48,789 nucleotides of DNA from Bibersteinia trehalosi. GTDB taxonomy: Bacteria; Pseudomonadota; Gammaproteobacteria; Enterobacterales; Pasteurellaceae. Location of the stretch: assembly GCF_004346205.1 (NCBI RefSeq), contig NZ_SMAM01000007.1:96457-145245 (forward strand). The letters are read 5' to 3'. Position numbers and translations under genes: made by a program. This document shows positions 8,635 to 19,157 of the stretch, in pieces; position 1 is the first letter of the stretch, and each line of letters opens with the position of its first letter. The notes beneath the pieces were generated by a model. It made no database searches, was not told the origin of the DNA, and was given only the letters and a program-made list of their open reading frames with translations.

Positions 8635-9523
8635 ATTTAAAACAACTCGCTAACCACTGTTCTAAGTTATTGAACTTAAATTTAAAGCCTAATTGAGTTA
8701 GATGGTGTGGTACAAGCGGTTGATTATCCAGCAAAAGTTGCGAACGCTCGCCAAGAATAAGCTTTAACACAAATGCAGGAACAGAAAAAAATGCTGGGCG
8801 GTGAATCGCTTTAGCTAATAAATAATTAAAATCAGTATTTCTGATAGATTGCGGAGCAACGAAATTAAATGCTCCCTGAGCATCGGGATTTTCCAATAAA
8901 AATAGCATTGCTTGAATATGATCTTCAAGGGAAATCCAAGCCCAGTGCTGTTTACCGTGACCTAATTTTCCCCCAAGGCCTAATCGGTAGAGCGCTAACA
9001 TCTGTTTTAATGCACCGCCAGCTGTATCTAATACTATCCCTGTTCTAAGTAAACAAACCCGTGTTTTTTTATTTTGTGCTTGTAATGCACAGGCTTCCCA
9101 TTCTTGGCAAAGCTGCGCAGCAAAGCCATTACCACAAGCGGTTTGTTCTGTACAATTTTTTGCAAATTGCGCTAAATTACCATAGTAGCCCGTTGCGGAT
9201 GCAGAAAGAAAGGTGTGTGGCGGATTTGAGCTTTTTTGGCATAATTCAACGAGTTTTTGTGTCAATTCAAGCCGACTTTGACGAAGTTTACTTTTTTGTA
9301 TTCCTGTCCATTTTTTCGCAAAAATAGGCTCACCAGCCAGATTGATAACAGCATCAAATGCATCTAGATTTTTGATATGAGCAAAATTTTGAATAAATTT
9401 GAGCGCGTGTGTATCTATTTTGGGTTGGCGAGAAAGGATAGTTAGCTGATGCCCTTGCGCAATAAGGGCTTGGGATAAAGCTCTGCCAATAAAGCCTGTG
9501 CCACCGGTGATAAGAATATTCAT
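8633..9523 (-). CDS. yfcH: TIGR01777-family NAD-dependent epimerase/dehydratase (YfcH)
   Basis: The 296-aa protein starts with the Rossmann motif [16 protein letters not shown] and contains the NLAGEPI and SASATGYYG motifs of the YfcH family. The C-terminal DUF1731-like tail includes VPAFVLKLILGERSQLLLDNQPLVPHHLTQLGF. The substrate is unknown. Its start shares one base with the argR stop (ATGA-type overlap at 9523), so it is transcribed with argR. The same order is known in H. influenzae (mdh, argR, yfcH). Two uptake-signal-like sites lie inside the gene. Confidence 0.9.
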   Translation of the reverse strand: MNILITGGTGFIGRALSQALIAQGHQLTILSRQPKIDTHALKFIQNFAHIKNLDAFDAVINLAGEPIFAKKWTGIQKSKLRQSRLELTQKLVELCQKSSNPPHTFLSASATGYYGNLAQFAKNCTEQTACGNGFAAQLCQEWEACALQAQNKKTRVCLLRTGIVLDTAGGALKQMLALYRLGLGGKLGHGKQHWAWISLEDHIQAMLFLLENPDAQGAFNFVAPQSIRNTDFNYLLAKAIHRPAFFSVPAFVLKLILGERSQLLLDNQPLVPHHLTQLGFKFKFNNLEQWLASCFK

Positions 9524-9984
9524 TACAGCGAGTTTTCAAATAATTCGTGAATAGTTTCCATTAATTGGTGAATTGGTGTCTCTCGTGTTGGGGTGACAAA
9601 AATCGTATCATCTCCTGCAATTGTGCCAAGAATCCCTTCCGCTTTGCCTATGGAATCTAATAGACGAGCAATCAATTGTGCCGCGCCTGGGCTGGTATGG
9701 ATAACAATTAATACATCATTATGATCAATATCCATGACCAAGTTTTTCAGTGGGCTAGAGGTTGTTGGCACACTTAATTCCGCGGGAAGCTGATAAACCA
9801 TCTCCATTTTTGTATTACGTGTACGTACTGCACCAAATTTTGAAAGCATACGTGACACTTTAGATTGGTTAATTTGGCTGAAGCCCATTTCTTGCAAAGC
9901 GGCTACAATTTCACTTTGTGAGCCAAATTTTTCTTCGCGTAACAATGATTTGAACGCATCAGAGAGAGAATCGTTTTTTTCCAT
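9523..9984 (-). CDS. argR: Arginine repressor ArgR
   Basis: The 153-aa protein has an N-terminal winged helix-turn-helix domain ([44 protein letters not shown]) and a C-terminal arginine-binding/hexamerisation domain ([23 protein letters not shown]). It represses arginine biosynthesis genes when arginine is bound. It is divergent from mdh. TATGCA-type half sites lie directly upstream, suggesting autoregulation. A matching operator upstream of argC (38690–38705) makes the argCJBD operon a likely target within this window. Confidence 0.96.
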   Translation of the reverse strand: MEKNDSLSDAFKSLLREEKFGSQSEIVAALQEMGFSQINQSKVSRMLSKFGAVRTRNTKMEMVYQLPAELSVPTTSSPLKNLVMDIDHNDVLIVIHTSPGAAQLIARLLDSIGKAEGILGTIAGDDTIFVTPTRETPIHQLMETIHELFENSL

Positions 9985-9993
9985 TATACAAGG

Positions 9994-10047
9994 TTATGCA
10001 TTTTTATTTAAAAATATGCAAAATTTTTGCTTATTTATGCAAATAAA
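9994..10047. promoter_or_regulatory. Candidate ArgR operator half sites upstream of argR
   Basis: Several TATGCA/TGCATA-type words occur in a 54-bp AT-rich stretch (TTATGCATTTTTATTTAAAA, AATATGCAAAAT, TTTATGCAAATAAAT). They resemble the halves of the clear ARG box before argC. No single perfect palindrome is present. Confidence 0.35.
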
Positions 10048-10074
10048 TCAATTGATATCTAAAATTTTTTTCTA

Positions 10075-10099
10075 AAATTTGCACTAGATCGCAAAATTT
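10075..10099. promoter_or_regulatory. Candidate CRP site upstream of mdh
   Basis: AAATTTGC-ACTAGATC-GCAAAATTT is an inverted repeat sharing the CTAGATC core and flanking A/T of the CRP consensus. Its centre is about 59 bp upstream of the predicted mdh start point, near the usual class I position. Confidence 0.45.
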
Positions 10100-10110
10100 A
10101 ACATCGCTAT

Positions 10111-10139
10111 TTGAAAGCGTATTCGCTTTTTTCTACAAT
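10111..10139 (+). promoter_or_regulatory. Sigma-70 promoter of mdh
   Basis: TTGAAA (10111–10116), a 17-bp spacer, and TACAAT (10134–10139). The predicted start is near 10146. AGGAGAAG precedes the ATG at 10178. Confidence 0.65.
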
Positions 10140-10177
10140 TCAATAAGATTTATTTATTCTGATAATAGGAGAAGTTT

Positions 10178-11122
10178 ATGAAAGTTGCAGTTTTAGGTGC
10201 AGCAGGTGGTATCGGCCAAGCGTTAGCGCTCTTGTTGAAATTACAGCTCCCTGCAGGGACGGAATTATCTTTATATGATATTGCGCCTGTGACTCCTGGG
10301 GTCGCTGTTGATGTGAGCCATATCCCAACCGCGGTTAAGGTAAAAGGTTTTGCCGGGGAAGATCCTGCTTCAGCTTTGCAGGGCGCAGATCTTGTTTTAA
10401 TTTCAGCAGGTGTTGCGCGTAAGCCTGGTATGGATCGTTCTGATTTATTTAATATTAATGCGGGAATTGTACGTAACTTAATTGAAAAAGTCGCAGCGGT
10501 TTGCCCGAAAGCTTGCGTGGGGATTATCACAAATCCTGTTAATACTACCGTTGCGATTGCTGCTGAGGTATTGAAAAAAGCAGGTGTGTATGACAAACGT
10601 AAATTATTTGGCGTGACTTCGCTAGATGTGTTGCGTTCTGAAACATTTGTGGCAGAACTAAAAGGTAAGGATGTGAATAATGTGCGAGTACCAGTGATTG
10701 GTGGGCATTCTGGGGTAACGATTTTACCATTACTTTCTCAAGCGACAGAAACCGACAAAATTGCCTTCACTGCAGAAGAAGTTGAAGCTTTAACTAAGCG
10801 CATTCAAAACGCAGGTACTGAAGTGGTAGAAGCTAAAGCGGGAGGCGGCTCAGCAACCCTCTCTATGGCTCAAGCTGCAGCACGTTTTGCTCGCTCAGTA
10901 TTAAAAGGCTTAAGTGGTGAGCATGTTGTTGAATTTGCTTATGTAGAGGGAGACGGTAAATATGCCCGTTTCTTTGCTCAGCCTGTGCGTTTAGGTAAAG
11001 ATGGCGTAGAAGAATTGCTACCAATTGGTGAAATTAGCGCTTATGAGCAAGCGGCGATTGAAGCAATGATTCCAACTTTAAAAGCAGATATTGAATTAGG
11101 CGAAAAATTCATTAACGGCTAA
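10178..11122 (+). CDS. mdh: Malate dehydrogenase
   Basis: The 314-aa protein interconverts malate and oxaloacetate with NAD. The N-terminal Rossmann motif is [26 protein letters not shown] is the substrate-binding loop and [12 protein letters not shown] carries the catalytic His. ITNPVNTTV is also conserved. Length matches the gammaproteobacterial enzyme (312 aa). It has a good promoter, a possible CRP site and a strong ribosome-binding site (AGGAGAAG). A terminator follows at 11157. Confidence 0.97.
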   Translation: MKVAVLGAAGGIGQALALLLKLQLPAGTELSLYDIAPVTPGVAVDVSHIPTAVKVKGFAGEDPASALQGADLVLISAGVARKPGMDRSDLFNINAGIVRNLIEKVAAVCPKACVGIITNPVNTTVAIAAEVLKKAGVYDKRKLFGVTSLDVLRSETFVAELKGKDVNNVRVPVIGGHSGVTILPLLSQATETDKIAFTAEEVEALTKRIQNAGTEVVEAKAGGGSATLSMAQAAARFARSVLKGLSGEHVVEFAYVEGDGKYARFFAQPVRLGKDGVEELLPIGEISAYEQAAIEAMIPTLKADIELGEKFING

Positions 11123-11156
11123 CTTGCTATTTGCTATAAAACTCTTCATCATAGTT

Positions 11157-11184
11157 AGGCTGAAAAGTAATTTTCAGCCTTTAT
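11157..11184 (+). terminator. Rho-independent terminator after mdh
   Basis: AGGCTGAAAA-GTAA-TTTTCAGCCT, ten perfect pairs, then TTATTAT. Confidence 0.85.
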
Positions 11185-11207
11185 TATAATGATTATGCGA
11201 GGTGATT

Positions 11208-11477
11208 ATGCAAAAACTCAAATTTGTTACAGCATTGGTCTTGCTTTGTGGATTAAGCGCTTGTGTACAACGTACTCCAGTGGAGGTAGTAAAAGCTCAA
11301 ACTGACAATACAGTTTCAAGTACTATCGCAAAGCCTCCAGTGATTGAACAAATCCAAGTACCTGCTGGTGTAACAGCGATTTGTCAGGATGGTTCGTACT
11401 CTAAAGCAACTGATAACTCTGTCTGTATTGGTAATGGCGGTGTAAAAACAATTATTGGGCGTTATCACTCTGAGTAA
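11208..11477 (+). CDS. Small lipoprotein, possibly DUF3761-like
   Basis: The 89-aa protein has a lipoprotein signal ending in LSAC with Cys19 as the likely acylated residue. The C-terminal part, AICQDGSYSKATDNSVCIGNGG…, follows the CxDGxYS…C…GGV pattern of DUF3761 proteins; I cannot confirm this without a profile search. The middle is Val/Thr/Pro-rich and probably a linker. GAGG sits 5 bp before the ATG at 11208; a GTG at 11202 is an alternative start. It stands alone between two terminators, so it is its own transcription unit. Function unknown. Confidence 0.75.
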   Translation: MQKLKFVTALVLLCGLSACVQRTPVEVVKAQTDNTVSSTIAKPPVIEQIQVPAGVTAICQDGSYSKATDNSVCIGNGGVKTIIGRYHSE

Positions 11478-11493
11478 GGCTAAAAGTTTTAAT

Positions 11494-11524
11494 AAAAGGC
11501 AGTGTGTATTATCACACTGCTTTT
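11494..11524 (+). terminator. Rho-independent terminator after the small lipoprotein gene
   Basis: GCAGTGTG pairs with CACACTGC around a six-base loop, flanked by AAAA and TTTT. Confidence 0.8.
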
Positions 11525-11538
11525 AATGTGATGAAGAT

Positions 11539-13373
<1,835 letters not shown>

Positions 13374-13425
13374 TTGGAACTTCATAAGAAATTAGAGTCT
13401 AAGTACGCATTAAATTTGATAGACA

Positions 13426-13456
13426 AGGGCGGACAAATAAAATAGAGTACGCCCCG
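13426..13456. repeat. Degenerate REP-like remnant upstream of proQ
   Basis: GGGCGGAC and GTACGCCCC flank an AT-rich centre, resembling decayed arms of the GTAGGGGCG palindromes found elsewhere in the window. Confidence 0.35.
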
Positions 13457-13488
13457 TTTATTTTCTCCCTTAACAACATGGAAAAACT

Positions 13489-14040
13489 ATGTCTGAACAA
13501 TTAAACGAACAATTATCTGAACAAGATGAACAAGCGGTTCAAACTCATCAAAAAACTGCAATGCCAATTAAAGAAGTCATTGCCTACCTTTGTGAAAAAT
13601 TTCCTCTCTGTTTTATCGCTGAAGGCGAAGCCAAACCACTTAAAGTGGGCTTATTTCAAGAATTAGCAGAAGCCCTAGCTGGCGATGACAAAGTGAGTAA
13701 AACACTATTACGCCAAGCATTACGTAGCTATACCATGAGTTGGCGTTATCTTCACGCTTGTCGTGATGGTGCTGTTCGTGTGGGCTTAAATGGTGAAGAA
13801 GCTGGTGTGGTAGATAGCCAACAAGCAGAACATGCAGCACAAACCTTAGCTCAAGCTAAAGCAGTCGTGGCAGAGCGCCGTGCGGCAGAGAGAAAAGAGC
13901 AACGCAAAGCTCAACGTAAAGAATTCTTTAAACAAAAAGCACGCGAAGAGAATGCTAAAAAACGTACAGAACGCCATAATGCACCTAAAGCATCATTAGA
14001 AAGTTTAGCTGCTTTAGAAAGCAAATTCTCTCGTAAATAG
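13489..14040 (+). CDS. proQ: RNA chaperone ProQ
   Basis: The 183-aa protein has an N-terminal FinO/ProQ RNA-binding domain (about residues 20–130, with [20 protein letters not shown] and [26 protein letters not shown]) and a basic, Lys/Arg/Glu-rich linker ending in [13 protein letters not shown]. coli ProQ (232 aa) has an additional Tudor-like C-terminal domain that is missing here, as in other short ProQ proteins. It binds structured sRNAs and mRNA 3' ends. prc lies 24 bp downstream, the usual order. Confidence 0.94.
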   Translation: MSEQLNEQLSEQDEQAVQTHQKTAMPIKEVIAYLCEKFPLCFIAEGEAKPLKVGLFQELAEALAGDDKVSKTLLRQALRSYTMSWRYLHACRDGAVRVGLNGEEAGVVDSQQAEHAAQTLAQAKAVVAERRAAERKEQRKAQRKEFFKQKAREENAKKRTERHNAPKASLESLAALESKFSRK

Positions 14041-14064
14041 TTTTGGTGTTATCTTAGGAATATT

Positions 14065-16068
14065 ATGCAACCGACCAAATTAAGTTACTTTATCGGGCTG
14101 TGTTTAGGGTTGTTATCAGCCAATACTTTTAGCGCAGAGCCAGAAATAAAAGCAGATAAAATTGTTATTCCACAGCCAAGCGAGCAACATCAAACTTCGA
14201 CCAAGCGGGTTGCTGCTCGTTTAACACAGTCGCATTATCACAAGTTTACCCTTGATGATACATTTTCAGAAAAGATCTTTAATCGCTATATTGATTGGCT
14301 TGATCCTGCTCATAATACTTTTTTACAATCAGATATTGATGAATTGCATAGCAAATATGCGAGCAAATTAGATGATGCTCTTTATGACGGAGAGCTTGAT
14401 ATTGCTTTTGAAATCTATGAGCTGATGAGTAAGCGTCGTTATGAGCGTTATAAATATGCGCTGTCGTTGCTTGATAAAGAACCTGATTTGAAAGCTAATG
14501 ACCAAATTGAAAATGAGCGCGATAAAGCTCCATTTCCTAAAACCGAAGCAGAGGCTAATGAACTTTGGTTACAACGGGTTAAAAATGACATTATCGGTTT
14601 ATATTTGAAAGATAAAAAATGGGGTGAAATTAAAAAAACACTCACTAAGCGTTATAACTTAGCGATTCGCCGTTTAACACAAACCAAAGCGGATGATATT
14701 TTGCAAACCTATTTGAATGCATTTGCACGAGAGATTGATCCTCATACTAGTTATCTTTCTCCCCGCTCAGCAAAACGTTTTCAAGAGAGCATGAACCTTT
14801 CATTAGAAGGAATTGGTGCAACGCTTGAGATGGAAGATGATGTCACTACGATTAAATCTTTAGTTCCTGGTGCTCCTGCTGCTCGTAGCAAGCGCTTAGC
14901 TGTAGGGGATAAAATTATCGGGGTAGGACAATCACAAAATAAAATTGAAGATGTGGTTGGTTGGCGAATTGATGATGTCGTTGATAAAATTAAAGGGAAA
15001 AAGGGCTCGAAAGTTTATCTAGAGATTGAACCCGCAAAAGGGGGAAAATCAAAAATTGTGACTTTAGTGCGCGATAAAATTCGTTTAGAAGATAGTGCAG
15101 CTAAGCTTACAATAGATAAAGTGGATGGTAAAAATATTGCCGTTATTAAGATCCCAAGCTTTTATATTGGTTTAACCAAAGATGTGCGTAAATTATTAAA
15201 AGAGATGAAAGCTAAAAAAGTGGATGGCTTGATTATTGATTTACGTGAAAATGGCGGAGGTTCTTTAACTGAAGTTGTTGAATTAACTGGTTTATTTATT
15301 GATGAAGGTCCGGTGGTTCAAGTGCGTGATGCGTTTAATCGTATCAAAGTACATGAAGATCCGAATGCAGGCGTCGAGTATGATGGCAAAATTATGGTGA
15401 TGATTAACCGCCATAGTGCTTCGGCTTCAGAAATTTTAGCTGCCGCATTGCAAGATTATAATCGTGCGATCATTGTTGGTCAGCAAAGTTTTGGTAAAGG
15501 TACAGTACAGCAAAGCCGCTCATTAAATTTTGTGTATGACTTAGATCGTGAGCCGTTAGGTTCAATCCAATATACTATTCAGAAGTTTTACCGGATTAAT
15601 GGTGGAAGTACACAGCTTAAAGGGGTAGAAGCTGATATTCGTTTGCCAGAAATTATTAATGCTGAAAAGACAGGTGAAAGTTTTGAAGATAATGCATTAG
15701 CATGGGATAAGATTCCAGCAGCAAGTTATCAAGAAACGGCAAATTCACGTGCGGTTGTTACTCAGCTAATTGAAAAACACCAAGCTAGAATTAAAGAAGA
15801 TCCTGAATTTATTGTGGTCAATGAAGATATTGCTTTGCGCAAAGAACGTGATGCTCGCCAATTTACCTCACTCAATTTAGATGAGCGTAAAAAAGAGAAC
15901 GAAGCAAGTGAAGCTAAACGCTTGAAAGATCTGAATGCACGTTTTAAGCGAGAAGGCAAAAAGCCATTAAAGAATCTTGATGCTTTACCAAAAGATTATG
16001 AGGCTCCAGATTTCTTCTTAAAAGAGACGGAGAATATGATGATCGATTGGCTCAAAATTAACAAATAG
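14065..16068 (+). CDS. prc: Carboxy-terminal processing protease Prc (Tsp)
   Basis: The 667-aa periplasmic serine protease has a signal peptide ending near FSAEPE. An N-terminal α-helical region is followed by a PDZ domain (about residues 240–325; GIGATLEMEDDVTTIKSLVPGAPA) and the S41 catalytic domain. The Ser/Lys dyad is in NRHSASASEILAAAL and GQQSFGKGTVQ. In E. coli it trims FtsI and degrades the endopeptidase MepS with NlpI. It follows proQ and precedes ldtD and mepK, so the neighbourhood is devoted to cell-wall remodelling. A hairpin built of two inverted uptake-signal cores follows. Confidence 0.96.
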   Translation: MQPTKLSYFIGLCLGLLSANTFSAEPEIKADKIVIPQPSEQHQTSTKRVAARLTQSHYHKFTLDDTFSEKIFNRYIDWLDPAHNTFLQSDIDELHSKYASKLDDALYDGELDIAFEIYELMSKRRYERYKYALSLLDKEPDLKANDQIENERDKAPFPKTEAEANELWLQRVKNDIIGLYLKDKKWGEIKKTLTKRYNLAIRRLTQTKADDILQTYLNAFAREIDPHTSYLSPRSAKRFQESMNLSLEGIGATLEMEDDVTTIKSLVPGAPAARSKRLAVGDKIIGVGQSQNKIEDVVGWRIDDVVDKIKGKKGSKVYLEIEPAKGGKSKIVTLVRDKIRLEDSAAKLTIDKVDGKNIAVIKIPSFYIGLTKDVRKLLKEMKAKKVDGLIIDLRENGGGSLTEVVELTGLFIDEGPVVQVRDAFNRIKVHEDPNAGVEYDGKIMVMINRHSASASEILAAALQDYNRAIIVGQQSFGKGTVQQSRSLNFVYDLDREPLGSIQYTIQKFYRINGGSTQLKGVEADIRLPEIINAEKTGESFEDNALAWDKIPAASYQETANSRAVVTQLIEKHQARIKEDPEFIVVNEDIALRKERDARQFTSLNLDERKKENEASEAKRLKDLNARFKREGKKPLKNLDALPKDYEAPDFFLKETENMMIDWLKINK

Positions 16069-16102
16069 TCAAATATCGTATATAATTAGTGCGAAAATTA
16101 CC

Positions 16103-16133
16103 AGGCCGCTTGTGTTGTAAGCGGTCTGTTTTA
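16103..16133 (+). terminator. Terminator after prc built from inverted uptake-signal cores
   Basis: AGGCCGCTT pairs with AAGCGGTCT (one G·U) across a short loop, followed by GTTTTATT. Each arm contains the CCGCTT/AAGCGG core of the uptake signal. Confidence 0.7.
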
Positions 16134-16175
16134 TTAAACATTTTGCAAATGAGCAAATTATTTTTTGGATTAAAC

Positions 16176-17774
16176 ATGAAAGCGTTTAAGTTTTTACCTA
16201 TTACGATATTGAGTTCTGCTGTTTTTGCAGAAACATCGGCAGTAGCAAGTGCGACAACTCAAGTTGCAGAAATAAATGTTGCCACACCAAATGCGTTAAA
16301 TACTGTTGATACGGTATTGCCGCAATTAAGTTTTGAAGCTCAGCAAGCAAGAGCAGCAGCAATGGCTCGGCAAGCAGAAAGTTTTATTCAACGTGCAGAA
16401 GAAGAGCGAATTGCAGCAGAAAAACTTGCGCAAGCTAAAAATCGCCTTAATCAAGAAATTGCACCAAATCAATTATTGTTAGCATCTACAACAGCTAAGG
16501 TTTATTTAGATAACGAATTTAGTTCAATATGGTCTGATAAACGGGCAACACAGCTATTTTTAAAAGAGTATGCTGCTTTTGCAGCCAGTGGGGTTTCTGC
16601 AAAATCAACGAAAGCACTACAACAAATTCTAAATACGCCAGAAGATAGTTTCGCTCGTGATGTTTTATTAACAGACAGTTTTTTAGATTATCTGTATTAC
16701 AATAAAAATGTGGGACGTAATGCAGATAAATGGCTATATCGGTTAGGTAGCTACGTAACTAAAGCTCCGGCTGAAAGTCATGTTTCTGCTTGGTTACGGG
16801 CTGTCAGAAATGGCTCTGCTGTACAATATATTTCTGCTCTTATACCAAATAATCATATTTACCGTGAAACGGTAGATAGATTGTTTACAATGTCTCCAAA
16901 TAGCACGGCGAGTGTCGCTAAAAAAGCTGCGAACAGCAAAAATACCAAAGGACAAAAAGGGAAAGCTCAAGAGTCTGCAGTAGCAGGGGGAAGCACGACA
17001 TTTGCGAAATTAGCATTGAATGCACAACGCTTACGTTTAATCCCAAGCTTTACTAATGGTATTTTCGTTAATATTCCAAGTTATCAGCTTTACTATATGC
17101 GTGATGGCAAGCAGGTTTTACAATCTAAAGTAATTGTTGGACGAGATGACCGCCGCACACCAGTTATGTACAGCAAATTAAGTAATGTGGTTGTGAATCC
17201 GCCTTGGAATGTACCGCCGACAATTAAAGCTAAAGATCTTATTCCTAAATTTAGCCGTAATCCAGGCATGGTAGAGCGTTCAGGCTATGAGATTTTAGAT
17301 GGGCGTGGTAATAAGATTAGCCCAAGTAATATCAATTGGGCGCAATATAAAGGTAAAGAGAATACTTTCCCTTATCATATTCGCCAAAAACCGGGTGACA
17401 ATGCTGCATTGGGATTGTATAAATTCAATATGCCAAGCTCTGATGCTATTTATTTGCATGATACACCTAACCGAGGTCTATTTGGTAAAAATGATCGTGC
17501 GTTAAGCTCAGGGTGTGTTCGTGTGGCAAAATCAGATGAACTCGCGACATTATTATTGAAAGAAGCGGGTTGGAGTGATAGTAAGAAGCAAGGTGTATTA
17601 GCCAGCCGTAAAACAACTTCGGTGCCAATTCGTTCAGACAATCCTGTTTATTTGTATTATGTCACGGCGTGGGTAGAAAATGGTAAAGTGCATACCTTGC
17701 CTGATATCTATAAATATGATGTTAATCTTCCGCGAGTCTCAATAGATTGGATGAAGGTTAAAAATGTGATCTAG
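16176..17774 (+). CDS. ldtD: L,D-transpeptidase of the LdtD/YcbB type
   Basis: From ATG 16176 the protein is 532 aa with a signal peptide (MKAFKFLPITILSSAVFA). The C-terminal YkuD domain has the catalytic motif H…SSGCVR with Cys447, in YLHDTPNRGLF…ALSSGCVRVA. Such enzymes form 3→3 mDAP–mDAP peptidoglycan cross-links. A lid-like region, VNPPWNVPPTIKAKDLIPK, is typical of LdtD. A GTG at 16089 is in frame, but it would start upstream of and run through the prc terminator and hide the signal peptide, so I reject it. An Ala/Gln/Glu-rich stretch follows the signal peptide. The E. coli order ldtD–mepK–ycbL is kept. Confidence 0.92.
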   Translation: MKAFKFLPITILSSAVFAETSAVASATTQVAEINVATPNALNTVDTVLPQLSFEAQQARAAAMARQAESFIQRAEEERIAAEKLAQAKNRLNQEIAPNQLLLASTTAKVYLDNEFSSIWSDKRATQLFLKEYAAFAASGVSAKSTKALQQILNTPEDSFARDVLLTDSFLDYLYYNKNVGRNADKWLYRLGSYVTKAPAESHVSAWLRAVRNGSAVQYISALIPNNHIYRETVDRLFTMSPNSTASVAKKAANSKNTKGQKGKAQESAVAGGSTTFAKLALNAQRLRLIPSFTNGIFVNIPSYQLYYMRDGKQVLQSKVIVGRDDRRTPVMYSKLSNVVVNPPWNVPPTIKAKDLIPKFSRNPGMVERSGYEILDGRGNKISPSNINWAQYKGKENTFPYHIRQKPGDNAALGLYKFNMPSSDAIYLHDTPNRGLFGKNDRALSSGCVRVAKSDELATLLLKEAGWSDSKKQGVLASRKTTSVPIRSDNPVYLYYVTAWVENGKVHTLPDIYKYDVNLPRVSIDWMKVKNVI

Positions 17775-17783
17775 ATCGCATAA
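17762..17783. promoter_or_regulatory. CRP-consensus-like sequence across the ldtD stop codon
   Basis: AAATGTGATCTAGATC then GCATAA matches the 22-bp CRP consensus at all but about three positions. It overlaps the last codons of ldtD and lies 178 bp before mepK. It may be fortuitous. Confidence 0.35.
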
Positions 17784-17791
17784 ATGATATT

Positions 17792-17830
17792 TTCCGAGAA
17801 GTATAATAATCTTCTCGGAACTTTGTTTTT
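17792..17830 (+). terminator. Rho-independent terminator after ldtD
   Basis: TTCCGAGAAG and CTTCTCGGAA, ten perfect pairs, then CTTTGTTTTT. Confidence 0.88.
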
Positions 17831-17960
17831 ATTGTGAATACTAAATCTGACTTGCTAATGATTTATCGTCAATTACCGAGCTTCGGAGATTAACGATAGA
17901 TCGTTAGGATATACCCATTTAAAACGGAGATATATCCAATATCCAAAGAAGGAGAATTTA

Positions 17961-18500
17961 ATGGATCAAACCAATTTACAACGCCGTAGATGGCTTTCGC
18001 TTGGTGGAATTATGCTTGGTGCAACACTATTTTCTAATAAAGCAGCGGCAATTGTTTCCACGCCAAAGCCAATGGTATTACGTTTGCGTAATGTCAATAC
18101 AGGAGATGTGGCAACAGGTCAGCATCTAGGTGGGCGTTTTAATTCGGCAAGTTTACAAAGTATGAACTATTTAATGCGCGATAGACGTGAAAATAAGGTT
18201 CGTGCTATTGACCCAAATCTTTATTTAAAGCTCATCCAAATACAAGCTCGTTTAGGATTGCGGAATTCAGAAATTCAGGTTTTAAGCGGGTATCGTACAC
18301 CAAGAAGTAATCGTGCAGTGCGTGGTGCTGGTAACAGTTTCCATATGCAAGGTAAAGCGGTTGATTTCTATATTCAAGGAGTGCCATTAGCAAAAATTAG
18401 AAATGCGGCACAAAGTTTAAATAATGGCGGGGTTGGGTTCTATCCTCGGAGTAACTTTGTACATGTTGATACAGGTCCTGTACGAACCTGGCGAGGTTAA
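17961..18500 (+). CDS. mepK: MepK (YcbK)-type peptidoglycan endopeptidase, DUF882
   Basis: The 179-aa protein begins with a twin-arginine signal (QRRRWLSLGG, then a hydrophobic stretch ending NKAAA). The rest is a DUF882/M15-like metallopeptidase domain with metal ligands in SFHMQGKAVDFY and VHVDTG and the structural motif SGYRTPRSN. E. coli MepK cleaves mDAP–mDAP (3→3) cross-links, the bonds made by L,D-transpeptidases, so a maker (ldtD) and a cutter sit side by side. AGAAGGAGAA precedes the ATG. It is separated from ldtD by a terminator, so it probably has its own promoter. Confidence 0.93.
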   Translation: MDQTNLQRRRWLSLGGIMLGATLFSNKAAAIVSTPKPMVLRLRNVNTGDVATGQHLGGRFNSASLQSMNYLMRDRRENKVRAIDPNLYLKLIQIQARLGLRNSEIQVLSGYRTPRSNRAVRGAGNSFHMQGKAVDFYIQGVPLAKIRNAAQSLNNGGVGFYPRSNFVHVDTGPVRTWRG

Positions 18501-18517
18501 GTAAGCGGTTGTTTTTT

Positions 18518-19147
18518 ATGCTTAATTTACAAATTATTCCTGTTAGTGCATTTCAGCAAAATTGCAGCATTGTGTGGGATGAAAACAAAAATGCAGCTAT
18601 TATTGATGCTGGTGACAATGCCGACATTATTATTAAATTTATTGAAGAGCAGCAGCTTAACGTAACTAAATTACTGATTACGCATGCTCATCTTGACCAT
18701 ATTATGGCGGTTGAAAAGGTATCGAAACACTTTGGTGTTGAGGTTTATGGTTCCCAATTAGCTGATAAGCCTTTATTCGACAATCTACCTGAAATCTGTG
18801 CTAGCTATGGTTTTCCTAGAGTTCCTGCTTTTTTGCCTGATCACTGGTTAAATGAAGGGGATGAAATTGAAGTCGGTACGCTTTCTTTCGAAATTCGTCA
18901 TTTACCGGGACATTCTCCGGGGCACATTGGTTTTTTTGAAATGAAAAATAAAATTGCTTTTAGTGGTGATGTTTTGTTTAAAGACAGCATTGGTCGAACT
19001 GATCTCTACCAAGGTAATTTTGATACTTTAATTTCATCAATTCGGACAAAGTTATTTGATTTAGACGATGATTTTGTAATTATTCCTGGTCATGGTCCGC
19101 ACACAACAATTGGACGAGAAAAACAACATAATCCTTTCTTAAAATAA
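18518..19147 (+). CDS. ycbL: Metallo-β-lactamase-fold hydrolase YcbL (glyoxalase II-like)
   Basis: From the ATG at 18518 the protein is 209 aa, a single metallo-β-lactamase domain. The binuclear metal motif is THAHLDHIMAV. Further ligands lie in HLPGHSPGHIGF, FSGDVLF and IIPGHGPHTTIGREKQHNPF. The family shows glyoxalase II-like thioester hydrolase activity; the physiological substrate is unclear. A TTG at 18509 would add three residues. It starts 17 bp after mepK, so they are likely co-transcribed. There is no clear Shine–Dalgarno. Confidence 0.9.
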   Translation: MLNLQIIPVSAFQQNCSIVWDENKNAAIIDAGDNADIIIKFIEEQQLNVTKLLITHAHLDHIMAVEKVSKHFGVEVYGSQLADKPLFDNLPEICASYGFPRVPAFLPDHWLNEGDEIEVGTLSFEIRHLPGHSPGHIGFFEMKNKIAFSGDVLFKDSIGRTDLYQGNFDTLISSIRTKLFDLDDDFVIIPGHGPHTTIGREKQHNPFLK

Positions 19148-19157
19148 CAGGTTTTTT

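Noticed and set aside
16089-16175. GTG start extending LdtD
   Set aside because: It would translate the prc terminator and bury a clear signal peptide starting at 16176.
17863-17897. Imperfect inverted repeat (TATCGT…ACGATA) after ldtD
   Set aside because: Several internal mismatches and no T tract; too weak to list as a terminator or operator.
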